From Rhabdophis nuchalis (taxonomy: Eukaryota; Chordata; Lepidosauria; Squamata; Natricidae): DNA of 64,000 nt. Positions within the stretch are counted from its first letter, which is position 1, and the number at the start of each line of letters is the position of its first letter. Position numbers and translations under genes: made by a program. The DNA lies in the NCBI GenBank assembly GCA_039707465.1, contig CM077658.1, forward strand, positions 18,959,732 to 19,023,731. Direction: 5' to 3'. Shown in pieces: positions 1 through 9,649 of the stretch. The notes below the pieces were generated by a model. That model had not been told where the DNA came from. It saw nothing but the letters and a program-made list of their open reading frames with translations, and searched no databases.

Positions 1-172
1 ATGCCCTTAAAGTCTATATACATCGTCTCAATCTTGAATAACATGAAAACTTTTTGGGCCTCTGGAGGCTGAGCCACAGAGTATAAAAGCTGGGGAGGAA
101 AGTAATGGTTCTCAATTAGATTTTGGCAGGTGGAAGAATATGGCACATACATTATATACTTCCCCACCCTCC
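1..172. other. Intergenic, nothing recognised
   Basis: Single-copy-looking AT-rich DNA. I see no repeat family and no convincing exon here. Confidence 0.5.
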
Positions 173-433
173 TGTTCTGACCTGGGCTTCACAAGAGCAT
201 GAAGCAAACTCCTGGTCCCGACAAAAACCCCTTTTATTAATTGACTGTGAACTCTGCTCATTCACATCCAGCAAAGTCTTTCAAGGGAGGATTTACAGTC
301 ACAGACCTTATCTGGCTTGGAGAGCTGCCAGGCCGATATCTACAAAACTTGGCAAGGTGTCTCAAGAGAGTCACAAACCAATTAAGCAAAATAATTGTCT
401 CCTGTAAACTCCACTCCCCTTTCTCTCACAACA
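173..433 (-). mobile_element. Truncated LTR-A copy
   Basis: The left end TGTTCTGACC and the following sequence match the solo LTRs at 30236-30829 and 52988-53536 (reverse orientation here). The right end reads ACAACA, but most of the U3-like half is missing. No matching TSD is visible, so this is a truncated or internally deleted copy. No coding sequence is attached. Confidence 0.75.
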
Positions 434-454
434 CAGATGTTTTATGACCCAACT

Positions 455-575
455 AGGGAAGATAATCAAACCCCACACTCACACCTACTTGTGATGTTAT
501 CTGATCTAGTGAGAAATGAAACATCTGTAAATTAAGCTGCTCAGAGTGCTTTCTTGAAGGTTTGATCAGGATAAG
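455..575 (+). repeat. PLE/HH-like fragment
   Basis: The sequence GTGATGTTATC, followed by GAAATGAAACATCTG and GCTCAGAGTGC, matches the unit that is tandemly repeated at 27930-28346. It is a single degenerate copy that keeps the ATGAAAC segment but not a full CTGATGA core. Confidence 0.5.
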
Positions 576-847
576 TGAATAGGGGTTTTTTTGGGGGGGG
601 GGGAGGGAGTTCTAATATTAATTTAATCCGACTGTACATCTATGCAGATCAATCTATTGGGTCCTCTATTCTCTGTGTTTTGCATCAGAGGAGAAGATAG
701 CAAGAAAAAAAAATGAAAGAGAGGATCACAATAATTATTTGGAACAAGCGAGTTATTACCGTTGTGGTGTATTAAACATTGAGTTTGTGGTTGGCAAGAA
801 TCGGCAACTGCCTCGCTCCAAACATGTAACAACTGTATAGCTCTTTT
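576..847. other. Intergenic, nothing recognised
   Basis: Single-copy-looking sequence with a poly-G/T run near 584-606. No gene evidence. Confidence 0.5.
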
Positions 848-1111
848 CAGTGGTGAGATTCAATTTTTTTTTACTACTGGTTCTGTGGCCGTGGCTTGGT
901 GGGCGTAGTGTGCCGTGTGTGACTTGGCGGGCGTGGGAGGTGAAGGATACTGTAACATCCCCATTTCCTCCCAATCAGCTGGGACTCAGGAGGCAGAGAA
1001 TAGATGGGGGCGGGGCCAGTCAGCGGTGGTATTTATCGGTTCTCCGAACTACTCAAAATTTCCACTACTGGTTCTCCAGAACTGGTCAGAACCTGCTGAA
1101 TACCACCTCTG
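848..1111 (+). mobile_element. hAT-like MITE
   Basis: The ends read CAGTGGTGAGATTCAA and CTGAATACCACCTCTG, which are imperfect inverted repeats. The interior is closely similar to the element at 20291-20555 (GTGGGCGTGG-type spacer, GGTTCTCCAGAACTGGTCAG near the right end). No convincing 8-bp TSD is visible at this copy. Confidence 0.75.
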
Positions 1112-1550
1112 AATTTCTTATATCTAGATTTTAGTGCCCTGAAACTCTAGAGACCTGTGCAAATAGATATAAATACAGAGGCTTCCACATCCAGGATTCA
1201 AATCTTCTCTGCTGCTAATTGCAAGCCTTTCCTCCCATCCCCAATCTCTGAAATTTTTGGCTAGCATTAATCATCCTGCGCGCCGCTTCCTACATTCTTT
1301 CATGGAGGCATCTCTGCTCTCCTGCGTCTTTTTCAAAAAGTTTTGTCTCAGCTGGAAAGAGTTGAAAGGGGAGAGCTCAAAACAAGTCATTTTGAATTCT
1401 GCTCTAAAGACATGCGAGAGGTTGACATGCATACGGCATCAAGGACAATTCGTAGCGTCAACCCGAACCACCGCAGTGTGGTGTTTTCCGTCTGCTTACC
1501 TGGAAGTGTTTTTTGAGCAGGCGTACCAAGTCCATTTGGCTCTCCCACCT
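1112..1550. other. Intergenic, nothing recognised
   Basis: Open frames here are short and have no recognisable protein family. No repeat family recognised. Confidence 0.45.
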
Positions 1551-1775
1551 CTGAGGCTCTGGATGACTTTGCCAAGTTTGGAGCACCCACAACTTCTGGA
1601 GACAATACATTCCACTCATTAATTATTCTTCTCACTGTCAGGAAGTTTCTCCTTAGTTCCAGGTTACTTCTCTCCTTGATTCGTTTCCATCCATTGCTTC
1701 TTGTCCTGCCCTCAGGTGCTTTGGAGAATAGCTTGACTCCCTCTTCTATTCCCCCCCCCCCCACATTGAGTTGTA
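1551..1775 (-). mobile_element. CR1 LINE fragment (C-terminal ORF2)
   Basis: Read on the - strand it encodes the C-terminal CR1 reverse-transcriptase ORF tail: a GGIEEGVKLFSKAPEGRTRS-like stretch, then ELRRNFLTVRRIINEWN and LSPEVVGAPNLAK. It is 5'-truncated, as most CR1 copies are, and is interrupted by a poly-C run near 1749-1762. Confidence 0.85.
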
Positions 1776-2066
1776 TAATTCTATGTTGATGTGTAAATAG
1801 CTTATTCCTTGTGAGGATCTGCTCAGCACCACCGGCCTTCAGACACTTGTAGAGCGAAGCACACAACTCGCATCCAACATGTTTCAATCAGCTCTTATCA
1901 GGACTGTGAGTTATTTGGCCTACTGCAACGAATAGGAATGCAACTCTGTGACATTCCCTATTGTGCTGCTGTGCGTTCCCTGTTGTGTTGCAACTCATGT
2001 AATGGGACCGTCTTCGTAAGAGGGGAGATACTGAAGTTGGAGAGAAGTGGGAACATTGTTTTAAAT
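1776..2066. other. Intergenic, nothing recognised
   Basis: Unassigned sequence between a CR1 fragment and a half MITE. No gene evidence. Confidence 0.4.
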
Positions 2067-2134
2067 CAGGGGTCTCCAACCTTGGCAACTTTTAAGACTT
2101 GTGGACTTCAACTCCCAGAATTCCTCAGCCAGTG
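2067..2134 (+). mobile_element. One-ended copy of the palindromic hAT MITE
   Basis: Starts CAGGGGTCTCCAACC and continues with the same arm (GACTTGTGGACTTCAACTCC) as the palindromic element at 5852-5972. Only one arm is present. Confidence 0.65.
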
Positions 2135-2544
2135 CTGAGGCCATAAGCCTAAGATGGTTGTAAAGTGGGTCACCATGTAACTGGGCTACATTTTCCTAGG
2201 CGCTTCACTGTAAGTCTGGAACTGAGGCCCTGTGAACTTCTAACACCCTTGGACACAGGTTGTGCTGCTGCCGATACAGCACCTATTGCGCCTAAGTGTT
2301 TGGTACATCACCTCGCCTTCCCTCCAGATAGAGAAAGGAATGATGCTGCTGGACAGTATTTTTCTTAAAATGGCCAGATGAAGATTTAAAGAGCTTTAAG
2401 ACATGTTCAGGAAAACCTGGAGGAACGGCATGCTTAGTAGAGATGATTTGTGGTCATTTTCTGCCATCAAATTGCAAGTTTGTATGTAGGTACCACCCCT
2501 GGCTGGTTACCTTATTGGGGAACTCTGGCAATGCTTCGTTTAGG
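2135..2544. other. Intergenic, nothing recognised
   Basis: Single-copy-looking sequence without identifiable repeat or exon. Confidence 0.45.
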
Positions 2545-2762
2545 AACCTTTCCTTCCTTCCTTCTTTCCTCCCTCCCTCCCCTTCTTCTTTTTCCCTATC
2601 TTCCTTCCTACCTTTATTTTTCTCTCCTTCCTTCCTCCTTCCCTTTCTCCTCCTTTCCTTTTTCCTCCCTCCCTCCCTCCCTCCCTCCCTCCCTCCCCTC
2701 CCTCCCTCCCTCCCTCCCTCCCTCCCTCCCTTCCTTCCTTCCTTCCTTCCTTCCTTCCTTGT
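2545..2762. repeat. Polypyrimidine microsatellite, (CTTC)n/(CCCT)n
   Basis: About 220 bp of nearly uninterrupted pyrimidines, moving from CTTC-type to CCCT-type and back to CTTC-type units. The long open frames it creates (poly-Ser/Leu/Pro, or Glu/Gly/Lys/Arg on the other strand) are repeat artefacts. Confidence 0.95.
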
Positions 2763-2960
2763 GTCCTTCCTACTTTCCGGCCAAAAACCATGCTATCTTG
2801 AAAGCCACCATATTCCTTACTCCTATGGAGTCTCTCTTGCTTGGTAGATTTTTAAATTTTCATCCAGATGGCCTGAATTGGAAACAGTCAATCCAAAAAT
2901 AAGGAGCTAATTGCTACCATCCCTGGCTGATTACCTTATTGGCTGATTACCTTATCAATG

Positions 2961-3049
2961 CTTCCTTCCTTCCTTCCTTCCTTCCTTCCTTCCTTCCTTC
3001 CTTCCTTCCTTCCTTCCTTCCTTCCTTCCCTCCCTCCCTCCCTCCCTCC
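2961..3049. repeat. (CTTC)n then (CTCC)n microsatellite
   Basis: A simple tandem tract with a sharp change from CTTC to CTCC units near 3027. Confidence 0.95.
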
Positions 3050-3985
3050 CATTTCTACACAATGCTCATGTTCATTTTACAAGAGAGCCAGATCGCCCTA
3101 GACATTTTCTCATGCAACATTCCTTGCATGCTAATGCTTTGGTATTATAAAATATTCCTCAGATGCTCTCTTATTAAATCAGATCTGGCCCAACCGTCTG
3201 AGCGGTATCATAAAAGGAATTAAAACAATAATTTTGGCTATAGATATTCCAGTGTTTTGTTTCTTTCTTTCTTTCTTTTTTTAAAGTAAGAAAATTATAT
3301 CTAAGGGCGAATTTTTAAGATATTCTCTTTTTTTTTTTTTGCAGCCAAAGATTTAGCCATTTATTGTGATTCTTGAACATTACCCTGAAGGTTTAATTCA
3401 AGTTGAAGGCAAAAGAATACTTTTGTAGTCCTTCATTTACATGTATGCCAACAAGCTTAAATGTACTGCAACCTTGGAAGACTTTCAAAGGAAGTAATAA
3501 TTCCTCTGAAATAGGCCTTTTGAAAGCGTTATCTTGTTCATTCTCTTTTTGTTAATCTCGGAAAGCCCTTAGCATGTCAAAGCAATTTTTCTAATGTCAC
3601 ATCTTCTCAACATTTGCATGAAAGCGCCTTAAAACGATGATTTGAGAAAGAATGGATGTTGAATGAGCATTTATTAAAGTGCCATTTACGCCCTATTTGC
3701 ATTTTGACGACATTTTTTTCCCAAGCCAGAAATGTTTGAAAAGCAAGCTAATTTGAAAAGCAGCCTCATCGCCAAACAAACTACACCATAAGCGTGTTTA
3801 TTCCGAGATAGCGTGTTTGCGCCTTCATTAAGAAAGAGGAAGACAGAGGCAAAGATTGCGCTACTTTAAAGCTGAGTCTTTCAAAAGGAATCTCTTAAGA
3901 TCTTTTATTTTATTTTTCTCCCTGCTTTGGAGAATGTGAAGCAGTGCCAACTCAGCCTATTCTCTCAACTCAGGTTCATTTAGAA
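3050..3985. promoter_or_regulatory. Single-copy block, candidate conserved non-coding DNA
   Basis: The part from about 3340 lacks any repeat family I know. It is moderately AT-rich, with homeobox-like TTAAT/ATTAA words and the octamer-like ATTTGCAT near 3696. It has no ORF of interest. Calling it regulatory is inference from its unique look and its position upstream of NKD1. Confidence 0.25.
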
Positions 3986-4680
3986 TGGAATAAAGTGGGG
4001 TTCTTTATTGGCCAAGCATGATTGGACACACAAGGAATTTGTCTCCGGTGTATGGTCGCCACGATGTAGAAAAGACGTGGAGACTCTGGAAAGAGTGCAG
4101 AGAAGAGCAACCAAGATGATTAGGGGCCTGGAGGCTAAAACATATGAAGAACGGCTGCAGGAACTGGGTATGTCTAGTTTGATGAAGAGAAGGACCAGGG
4201 GAGACATGATAGCAGTGTTCCGATATCTCAGAGGGTGCCACAAAGAAGAGGGAGTCATTCTCCAAGGCACCTGGGGGCAGGACAAGAAGCAATGGGTGGA
4301 AACTAATCAAGGAGAGAAGCAACTTAGAACTAAGGAGAAATTTCCTGACAGTTAGAACAATTAACCTCTGGAACAACTTGCCTCCAGAGGTTGTGAATGC
4401 CCCAACCCTGGAAGTCTTTAAGAAGATGTTGGATAGCCATTTGTCTGAAATGGTATAAGGTTCCTGCCCATGCAGGGGGTTGGACTAGAAGACCTACAAG
4501 GTCCCTTCCAACTCTGCTATGTATGTATTGTATTGTATAAGCTCTCAGTGTACATAAAAGCAACAAGGGATAAATAAATAAATAAATCATGACCATCATC
4601 ATAAAATACAGTCATTATAAATCATAAGATGCAACCCTCAGTGATAGTCATAGGATACTAAATAAGCACTAGCAATAGTG
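3986..4680 (-). mobile_element. LINE-X 3' end, split by CR1
   Basis: Reverse-oriented LINE-X 3' terminal sequence. The part TTCTTTATTGGCCAAGC to about 4052 and the part GCTCTCAGTGTACATAAAAG from about 4547 are consecutive in other copies (for example 45292-45470). Here they are separated by a CR1 insertion. There is no coding part, only the 3' UTR. Confidence 0.7.
4053..4545 (+). mobile_element. CR1 LINE 3' fragment
   Basis: A decayed CR1 ORF2 C-terminus: VETLERVQRRATKMIRGLE, YEERLQELGMSSLMKRRTRG, MIAVFRYLRGCHKEEG, then a 3' end reading GGACTAGAAGACCTACAAGG and CTTCCAACTCTG. It is 5'-truncated, so the element cannot be autonomous. It sits inside a LINE-X 3' end. Confidence 0.9.
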
Positions 4681-4850
4681 CTTAGACTTATATACCACTT
4701 TACAGTGCTTTTACAGCTCTCTCTAAGCGGTTTACAGAGCCAGCCTCTTGGCCCCCAACAATCTGAGTCCTCATTTTACCCACCTCGGAAGGATGGAAGG
4801 CTGAGTTCAACCTTGACTGGGTGAGAATCGAACTGCTGGCAGGAAAGGAA
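4655..4850 (-). mobile_element. SINE-B copy
   Basis: Reverse-oriented tRNA-derived SINE. The tail AGCAATAGTGCTTAGACTTA lies at the left, then the body (AACAATCTGAGTCCTCATTT), then a B-box remnant (GAGAATCGAACTG). The tRNA-like 5' head is incomplete. Confidence 0.8.
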
Positions 4851-5717
4851 AGGAATCATTGTATTTTAGCTACAAGCCAGCTTGCAACAGCAAAAAGGAA
4901 CCAACCGATCGGGGTTAAAAGAAATCATACTGTATATCAGAGGTCTTACATTTGGTGAGGGAATTGCCCCCCAAATCCTCCATCAGCCCTGAAGCTTTAT
5001 GACCTTCCCCAACATTAGGAGAGAACCCAACTTCTTAAACTGTAAGAGCTGGAAGAATCTAAATAAAAAGGTTTTTTTCCCCCTTTCCTTTTCATTCATT
5101 CTTTCTTTCTTTTCTTTTTTTTTGCAGAGGAATGTTGGATCATAAAAAGATAACTGTGTTTCAGATCTTTTTTTCTTTTTTTTAAAGAATGCACTTCTGA
5201 CATGATTGGCCAGCCGCAGCAGCGCTTCAAGAATGAGGGGAACCTTTTAGTCATAGATATTCCCTTTGTTTGTGGACTTTTGGAATTAAATCAGAGGACA
5301 GTGATGAAAGAGGATTCTGAAAACTCTACAGTCGAAAATGCCCCCAGAATAAAACTTTTCTACAGCTTTGCTCTCCGCACACGTATATTTTATTCATTTT
5401 TATTTATAGTCTTTAATCTTGACAGGTCCATTCTTCAGAGTGGATTTATATGCCAATTTTCCCCCCCTCTTCTTTCTTTTCCCCCTCATTTTTTCCCCCT
5501 CCCCACCTTTCAAAAATGGATTGATGTATTCTGGAGAGTCCTTTGATCAGGAGATCTCTAGAAGAGGCGTTAGAAGTTTGATGTAGAACTACTTGATTAA
5601 AATTGGGATCACCCGGTGGCCTACTTCCCACCTCTATTCTGATGCTGTTAGGTACTGTATTTGGGCCTCTTGACGCCATGCCCCTGCATCCCATTTGCAA
5701 AAAATGGGCGAAGTCGC
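4851..5717. other. Intergenic, nothing recognised
   Basis: Contains T-rich and C-rich runs near 5072-5120, 5165-5185 and 5460-5500. A 114-codon open frame at 5202-5546 (+) has no recognisable domain, and I do not call it a gene. Confidence 0.45.
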
Positions 5718-5794
5718 TGTAAATTAAATAAAAGGGGTTTCTCGGGATGAGGACTTTGCTTCGTGCTGCTGGGGAAGCCTAGGGCAGAACACAG
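5718..5794 (+). mobile_element. LTR-A 3'-end fragment
   Basis: AATAAAAGGGG, followed by a GAGGACTTTGCTTCGTGCT-type stretch and an end reading GGCAGAACA, matches the last about 75 bp of LTR-A, including its polyadenylation-like AATAAA. Confidence 0.7.
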
Positions 5795-5799
5795 TCATA

Positions 5800-6026
5800 A
5801 GAGTGAAACATGGTCATAAGTCACATTTTCAGTGCTATTGTAACTCCAAATCAGAGGTTCCCAAACTTGGCAACTTTAAGACTTGTGGACTTCAACTCCC
5901 AGCATTCTCCAGCCAGCGTAGCTGGGAGTTGAAGTCCACAAGTCTTAAAGTTGCCAAGTTTGGGAACCTCTGCTCCAAAGGGTGACTAAATGAACTGTTA
6001 TAAGACAAGGACTACCTGCAGTCTGT
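5800..6026. mobile_element. Mariner-like MITE end, split by a hAT
   Basis: ATGGTCATAAGTCAC and GTGCTATTGTAACTCC on the left, and GACTAAATGAACTG with GGACTACCTGCA on the right, are consecutive in the mariner-like family. Here they flank the hAT at 5852-5972, so the hAT inserted into an older mariner-like copy. Confidence 0.7.
5852..5972. mobile_element. Palindromic hAT MITE with TSD
   Basis: 121 bp made of two nearly perfect inverted arms of about 50 bp (CAGAGGTTCCCAAACTTGGC at the left, its complement at the right) around a loop of about 20 bp. It is flanked by CTCCAAAT (5844-5851) and CTCCAAAG (5973-5980), an 8-bp TSD with one mismatch. CAG...CTG ends and an 8-bp TSD are hallmarks of the hAT superfamily. 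Confidence 0.9.
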
Positions 6027-6040
6027 TCTTCAAAGCTGGG

Positions 6041-6540
6041 TGGGGAATACTTGATCAGGGGTTTTTAATATCTTTGTCTGGCCCAGATGTGCAGCTTACA
6101 TCTTAATTTGACGGCGTCTCTCCTATCAGAGAGCCACATTCCACAGATCTTCATAGCTTATTATGAGCTCCTTGGGGCACAATCTCCTGTTTAAATTCTC
6201 GCCAGAGACTGTGTCCACTTAAGGAATTAGGGGACAAGATAATTAATGGGGGGAAAAATCATTATTTATAGAATAGCATAAATAGGCGGCACAACGAGGC
6301 ACAACATTCCTGCCTTGAAGTAAATAGCAGCGTAAAATCTTTCCGTCGAGAAAATGCCACATGGAGCAGCACAACTGGGCCAGATGTTCCTGTGGCTTTC
6401 AGACGGTGGGAACCAGGCCAGCAACAAAAGTCCTATTTGGAGCTTCTTTTCCGCGGCAGATCACAAAAGACAGATTTATTTATGTATTTATTTATTGCAT
6501 GTTCAGATCCCGCCGCAGTGGCAGGAAGCCATTAGGTTAA
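6041..6540. promoter_or_regulatory. Single-copy block, candidate regulatory DNA
   Basis: No known repeat. It has homeobox-like words (GATAATTAATGG near 6238) and an A/T-rich middle. The regulatory role is inference only. Confidence 0.2.
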
Positions 6541-7040
6541 CCCTTTTTGGTTCCCATGTGCAAATGTGTGTGTGCCAACTCCCAAAATGCAATGCGAGCG
6601 CCCATTGCGTGTGCACCCCGCAGCCCCCCATGCATGCATGCATGCGCATCCCCATGTATGCGCCCCCCTCCTTCCCCATGTTTGGCTTCCAGGTGGGTCA
6701 GGAGGCTTTCCGGGCCCAAAAATGGGTCAGGAGGGGAGCCTCACACGGTGCCCCTGTGCCCCATTTTGGCTTACAGGTTGGTGCAGCCCAAAATGGGGTG
6801 CAGTGGGGGTGTATACACACAAACTCCCAAAAGGATGTGCGAGCAGCCCCCATGCATGCACCCCTATGGATGCGCCTGCCTGCGCATGCGCCTCCTGCCT
6901 GCGCATGCATGGCAGACACCTGAAGACCAGCTGGCCTGTGGGAGGCATGCCCGCATGTGTGGTGGAGCTGGGCTGGGGCGACGGCTGGCGTGCCCGCAGA
7001 GAGGGCCCTGCGTGCCACCTGTAGCATGCATTCCATAGGT
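6541..7040. repeat. GC-rich, ATGCATG-rich segment
   Basis: GC-rich sequence with repeated CATGCATG words and phrases such as CCCAAAATGGGGTG. Similar phrases occur inside the long hAT-like elements at 23312-23843, 50386-50797 and 63395-63860, so it may be the interior of a related element. Overlapping open frames on both strands reflect composition, not coding. Confidence 0.4.
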
Positions 7041-7239
7041 TCTTCAACATGGGGTTAAACTGTGCTTGGCTGATGTCTCATTCGGTGAGGTTGAGCAGAA
7101 GAAGTTCAGCGCCTGGAGTGATCCCCAAACCACAACTAACAGAATTCCCCACCCCAAAACCCCTCCAATTCTCAAGCACTTCACGGATCAAGTTAGAAAA
7201 CTTGAAAAATTTGCCGGAGACGGAAGTTTTGAAGAACAA

Positions 7240-7412
7240 AATAACAGAGTTGGAAGGGACCTTGGAAGTTTTCTAGTCCAACCTCCTGCTCAGGGAGGAA
7301 TGTCTGCACCATTCCAGACAAACGATTGTCCATTCTCTTCTTAGAAACTTCCAGTGTTGGAGCATCCACAACTGCTAGAGGCAAGTTGTTCTACTGATGT
7401 AGAACAAATGCT
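7240..7412 (-). mobile_element. CR1 3'-end fragment
   Basis: GAGTTGGAAGGGACCTTGGA, TCTAGTCCAACC, AACTTCCAGTGTTGGAGCAT and AGGCAAGTTGTTC are the complement of the CR1 3' terminal region. Confidence 0.85.
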
Positions 7413-7484
7413 TCGCTTAGCAACAGAGGTTTTGGACTCAATTGTGATCGTAATTGGAATAATACAGGACTATCTGTACTAATA

Positions 7485-7829
7485 AGGGACGCAGCGGCTT
7501 CAGTGGCTAAGACACTGAGTTCATCAATCAGAAAGATTGGCGGTTCGAATCCCTAGTGCTGCATAACGTGAGCTCCCGTGACTTGTCCCAGCTTCTGCCA
7601 ACCTAGCAGTTCGAAAGCAGTTAAAAAATGCAAGTAGAAAAATAGGAACCATCTTTGGTGGGAAGGGAACAGCGTTCCATGCGCCTTCAGCATTGAGTCC
7701 TACTGCCCACATGACCACAAAGATGTCTTCAGACAGCGCTGGCTCTTCAGCTTTGAAACAGAGATGAGCACCGCCCCCCTAGAGTCGGGAACAACCAGCA
7801 CATATGTGGGAGGGGAACCTTTGTGGTTT
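7485..7829 (+). mobile_element. SINE-A with 14-bp TSD
   Basis: The tRNA-like head has an A-box-like GGCTTCAGTGGCTAAG and a B-box GGTTCGAATCCC. The body contains GCCCCCCTAGAGTCGGGAAC and ACATATGTGGGAGGGGAACC. It is flanked by TATCTGTACTAATA (7471-7484) and TATCTGTATTAATA (7830-7843), a 14-bp TSD with one mismatch, as expected for LINE-mediated retrotransposition. Confidence 0.9.
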
Positions 7830-7843
7830 TATCTGTATTAATA

Positions 7844-9030
7844 TTTCTGGACATGCTGTTGGATGACCGTTAATAATTTTACAAACACGAATTGGTAAGG
7901 GGACAACTTCCCTCTGGGAAAAGTGCAGTTAGACACACAATTAGAGAACACTTGCTGCCCGCTAAGAGCCTTCCCATTGTTTCTTGATAGTTTCTTCCTA
8001 CTTCTCTGAGTTTGCAGGATTGAATTCCTTTCTCCTGAATGGCGCCCTTCAAGTGCATTAGCATTTGCAATAATGAAGTTGGTTGCCTTGGCCTGTTTAA
8101 TAATTCACTTCCCTTTCCGCCCTCGGTGAAGTGTTCTTATTGTGGGGTGGCCTCCAAAACATTTTTTTCACGCCCACACAGAGACAGGCATAATCCATAA
8201 AATATGAAGTCGTAACAATGAGCTCTGACATTTTAATGCTTGACAAAAGGGGGAGAAATAACAATAGAATGTCGTTGTTGTTGATAACAATAAACGGGAT
8301 TTGCATCCCTCTGAAAAGGGCCGTTTGGTATTTTGAGCATAATGTCACTAACAATGAGGAACACTCAATGGGTTCCACAGGTTTTAAGCATAGCTTTATT
8401 CTGTGTGTGTGCGTGTGTGTGTGTCCCTTTTTGCTAGCACCTCATTGGGAGGTGATTTTCTTCTAGCAAATACACGGAATAGCTGGTAATAAGATAAGTG
8501 TGCCCAGAACTAGGATGATTAATGAATAAACAAAGCGCAGCTTTGAAATGTAATTCCTATAAGATTTTTTTTTTTTTTTAAATGGTGTGACTTTTTAAAA
8601 AGCAAAGCTAAGCAATACACTTGAGATATGGGGAATTATTAATGCATAAGAACGTATTGTGTAGTGGGGGGAAATGCCTTTATTTTTTGCTTTTACTTGA
8701 TATGTTCTTTTAATTGGTACAGATCTTTTTTGTAGCTCTTTCCCCCACACCCCCCACCTCTAACTGAAGAAAAATAATAATAGAAAATAGGCTACAGAAT
8801 CCGTAAAAACCTCTTCTATGCATCCTGCATTGATGTCCTTGTCATTTCTCTCAATTCCAGAAGCTCTGGAGCGACAGTGTCTTCTTGAAACCTTTGGCAG
8901 TAGACCTCTGGAAGTTGAGTCATGGCCACTGGATTTCTCTTCTCTTTTTTTCGCTTGAAACATTTCGCTGCTTATCCAAGTAGCTTCTTTGCAGGAAATG
9001 TTGGTAGAAGTGGAAAGGGTTTTCATGCTA
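7844..9030. promoter_or_regulatory. Single-copy block, candidate conserved non-coding DNA
   Basis: A long stretch without recognised repeats apart from a short TG-rich run near 8402-8422 and a T-run near 8565. It holds several SOX-like AACAAT words (8215, 8261, 8288, 8352) and ATTTGCAT-like octamer words near 8298. No exon recognised. The regulatory role is inference. Confidence 0.3.
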
Positions 9031-9040
9031 ATATGGGACT

Positions 9041-9325
9041 AGAACTCACTGTCTCCTGCTGAATTGCCCAAAGTCATCCAGCCAGTTTTCATGCATAAGG
9101 TGGGTCTAGAACTCATGGTCTCCTGGTGATTGGTCCAAAGTCACCCAGCAAGCTTTCCTGTCTAAGGCAGGACTAAAACTTACAGTCTCCTGGTTATTGG
9201 CCCAAAGTCATCCAGCCAGCATTCCTGTCTAAGGCAGGACTAGAACTCTCCATCTCATGATGATTGACCCAAAGTCAACCAGACAGCTTTGATGCTTAAG
9301 TTGGGACTGGAATTCACAGTCTTCT
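9041..9325 (-). repeat. 67-bp tandem repeat (SINE-67 core), 4+ units
   Basis: The phrase AGAACTC/GGAATTC recurs at 9041, 9108, 9175, 9242 and 9309, giving four successive spacings of exactly 67 bp. Each unit reads like TCTCCTGGTGATTGG, CAAAGTCACCCAGC and TAAGGCAGGACT with substitutions. The unit is the complement of the core of the MIR/CORE-like element at 20160-20885. The units have diverged, so the array is not a recent slippage product. Confidence 0.9.
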
Positions 9326-9562
9326 AGTTTCTAGAGCAGCACCTTAAGCAAACTGGCTCTCTATCTTGAGGCCATCCATCTCCCGAAAATAAGTATCTCA
9401 GGGTGATGTGCAGCAAACTCTTTGCTCAACAAGCATAACATTTATCGGGACCCATCATACTATATATTCAAGGTCAAATATTTTAATGCATCTTGAAAAT
9501 ATTAAATGTTTGGGGAAATTGAGAGCAGGGATTTCTATAAAATAGCAGCTCTCCAACCAACC

Positions 9563-9567
<5 letters not shown>
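9326..9567. other. Intergenic, nothing recognised
   Basis: Short spacer between the 67-bp array and a CT microsatellite. Confidence 0.4.
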
Positions 9568-9630
<63 letters not shown>

Positions 9631-9644
9631 CATCCATCCATCTA
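9568..9644. repeat. (CT)n microsatellite with (CATC)n end
   Basis: About 30 CT dinucleotides (9568-9627) followed by a few CATC units. It also creates a spurious Arg/Glu open frame on the - strand. Confidence 0.97.
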
Positions 9645-9649
9645 TCTCT

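Noticed and set aside
2540..2902. Long open frames on both strands (up to 150 codons)
   Set aside because: They are translations of a CTTC/CTCC microsatellite (Ser/Leu/Pro or Lys/Glu/Gly runs).
4008..4355. 115-codon frame as a host gene
   Set aside because: It is the C-terminus of a CR1 reverse transcriptase ORF fused to LINE-X sequence.
6354..7038. 189-, 163- and 152-codon overlapping frames
   Set aside because: All arise from a GC-rich CATGCATG-rich segment; overlapping frames in all phases and on both strands point to composition, not coding.
7485..7829. tRNA gene (A and B boxes present)
   Set aside because: The cloverleaf is not intact and the sequence continues into a SINE body with TSDs; it is a tRNA-derived SINE head. 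The same applies to all SINE-A and SINE-B copies.
9041..9325. CRISPR-like array because of the regular 67-bp spacing
   Set aside because: There are no distinct spacers; whole units are alike. The host is a vertebrate and the unit is a SINE core.
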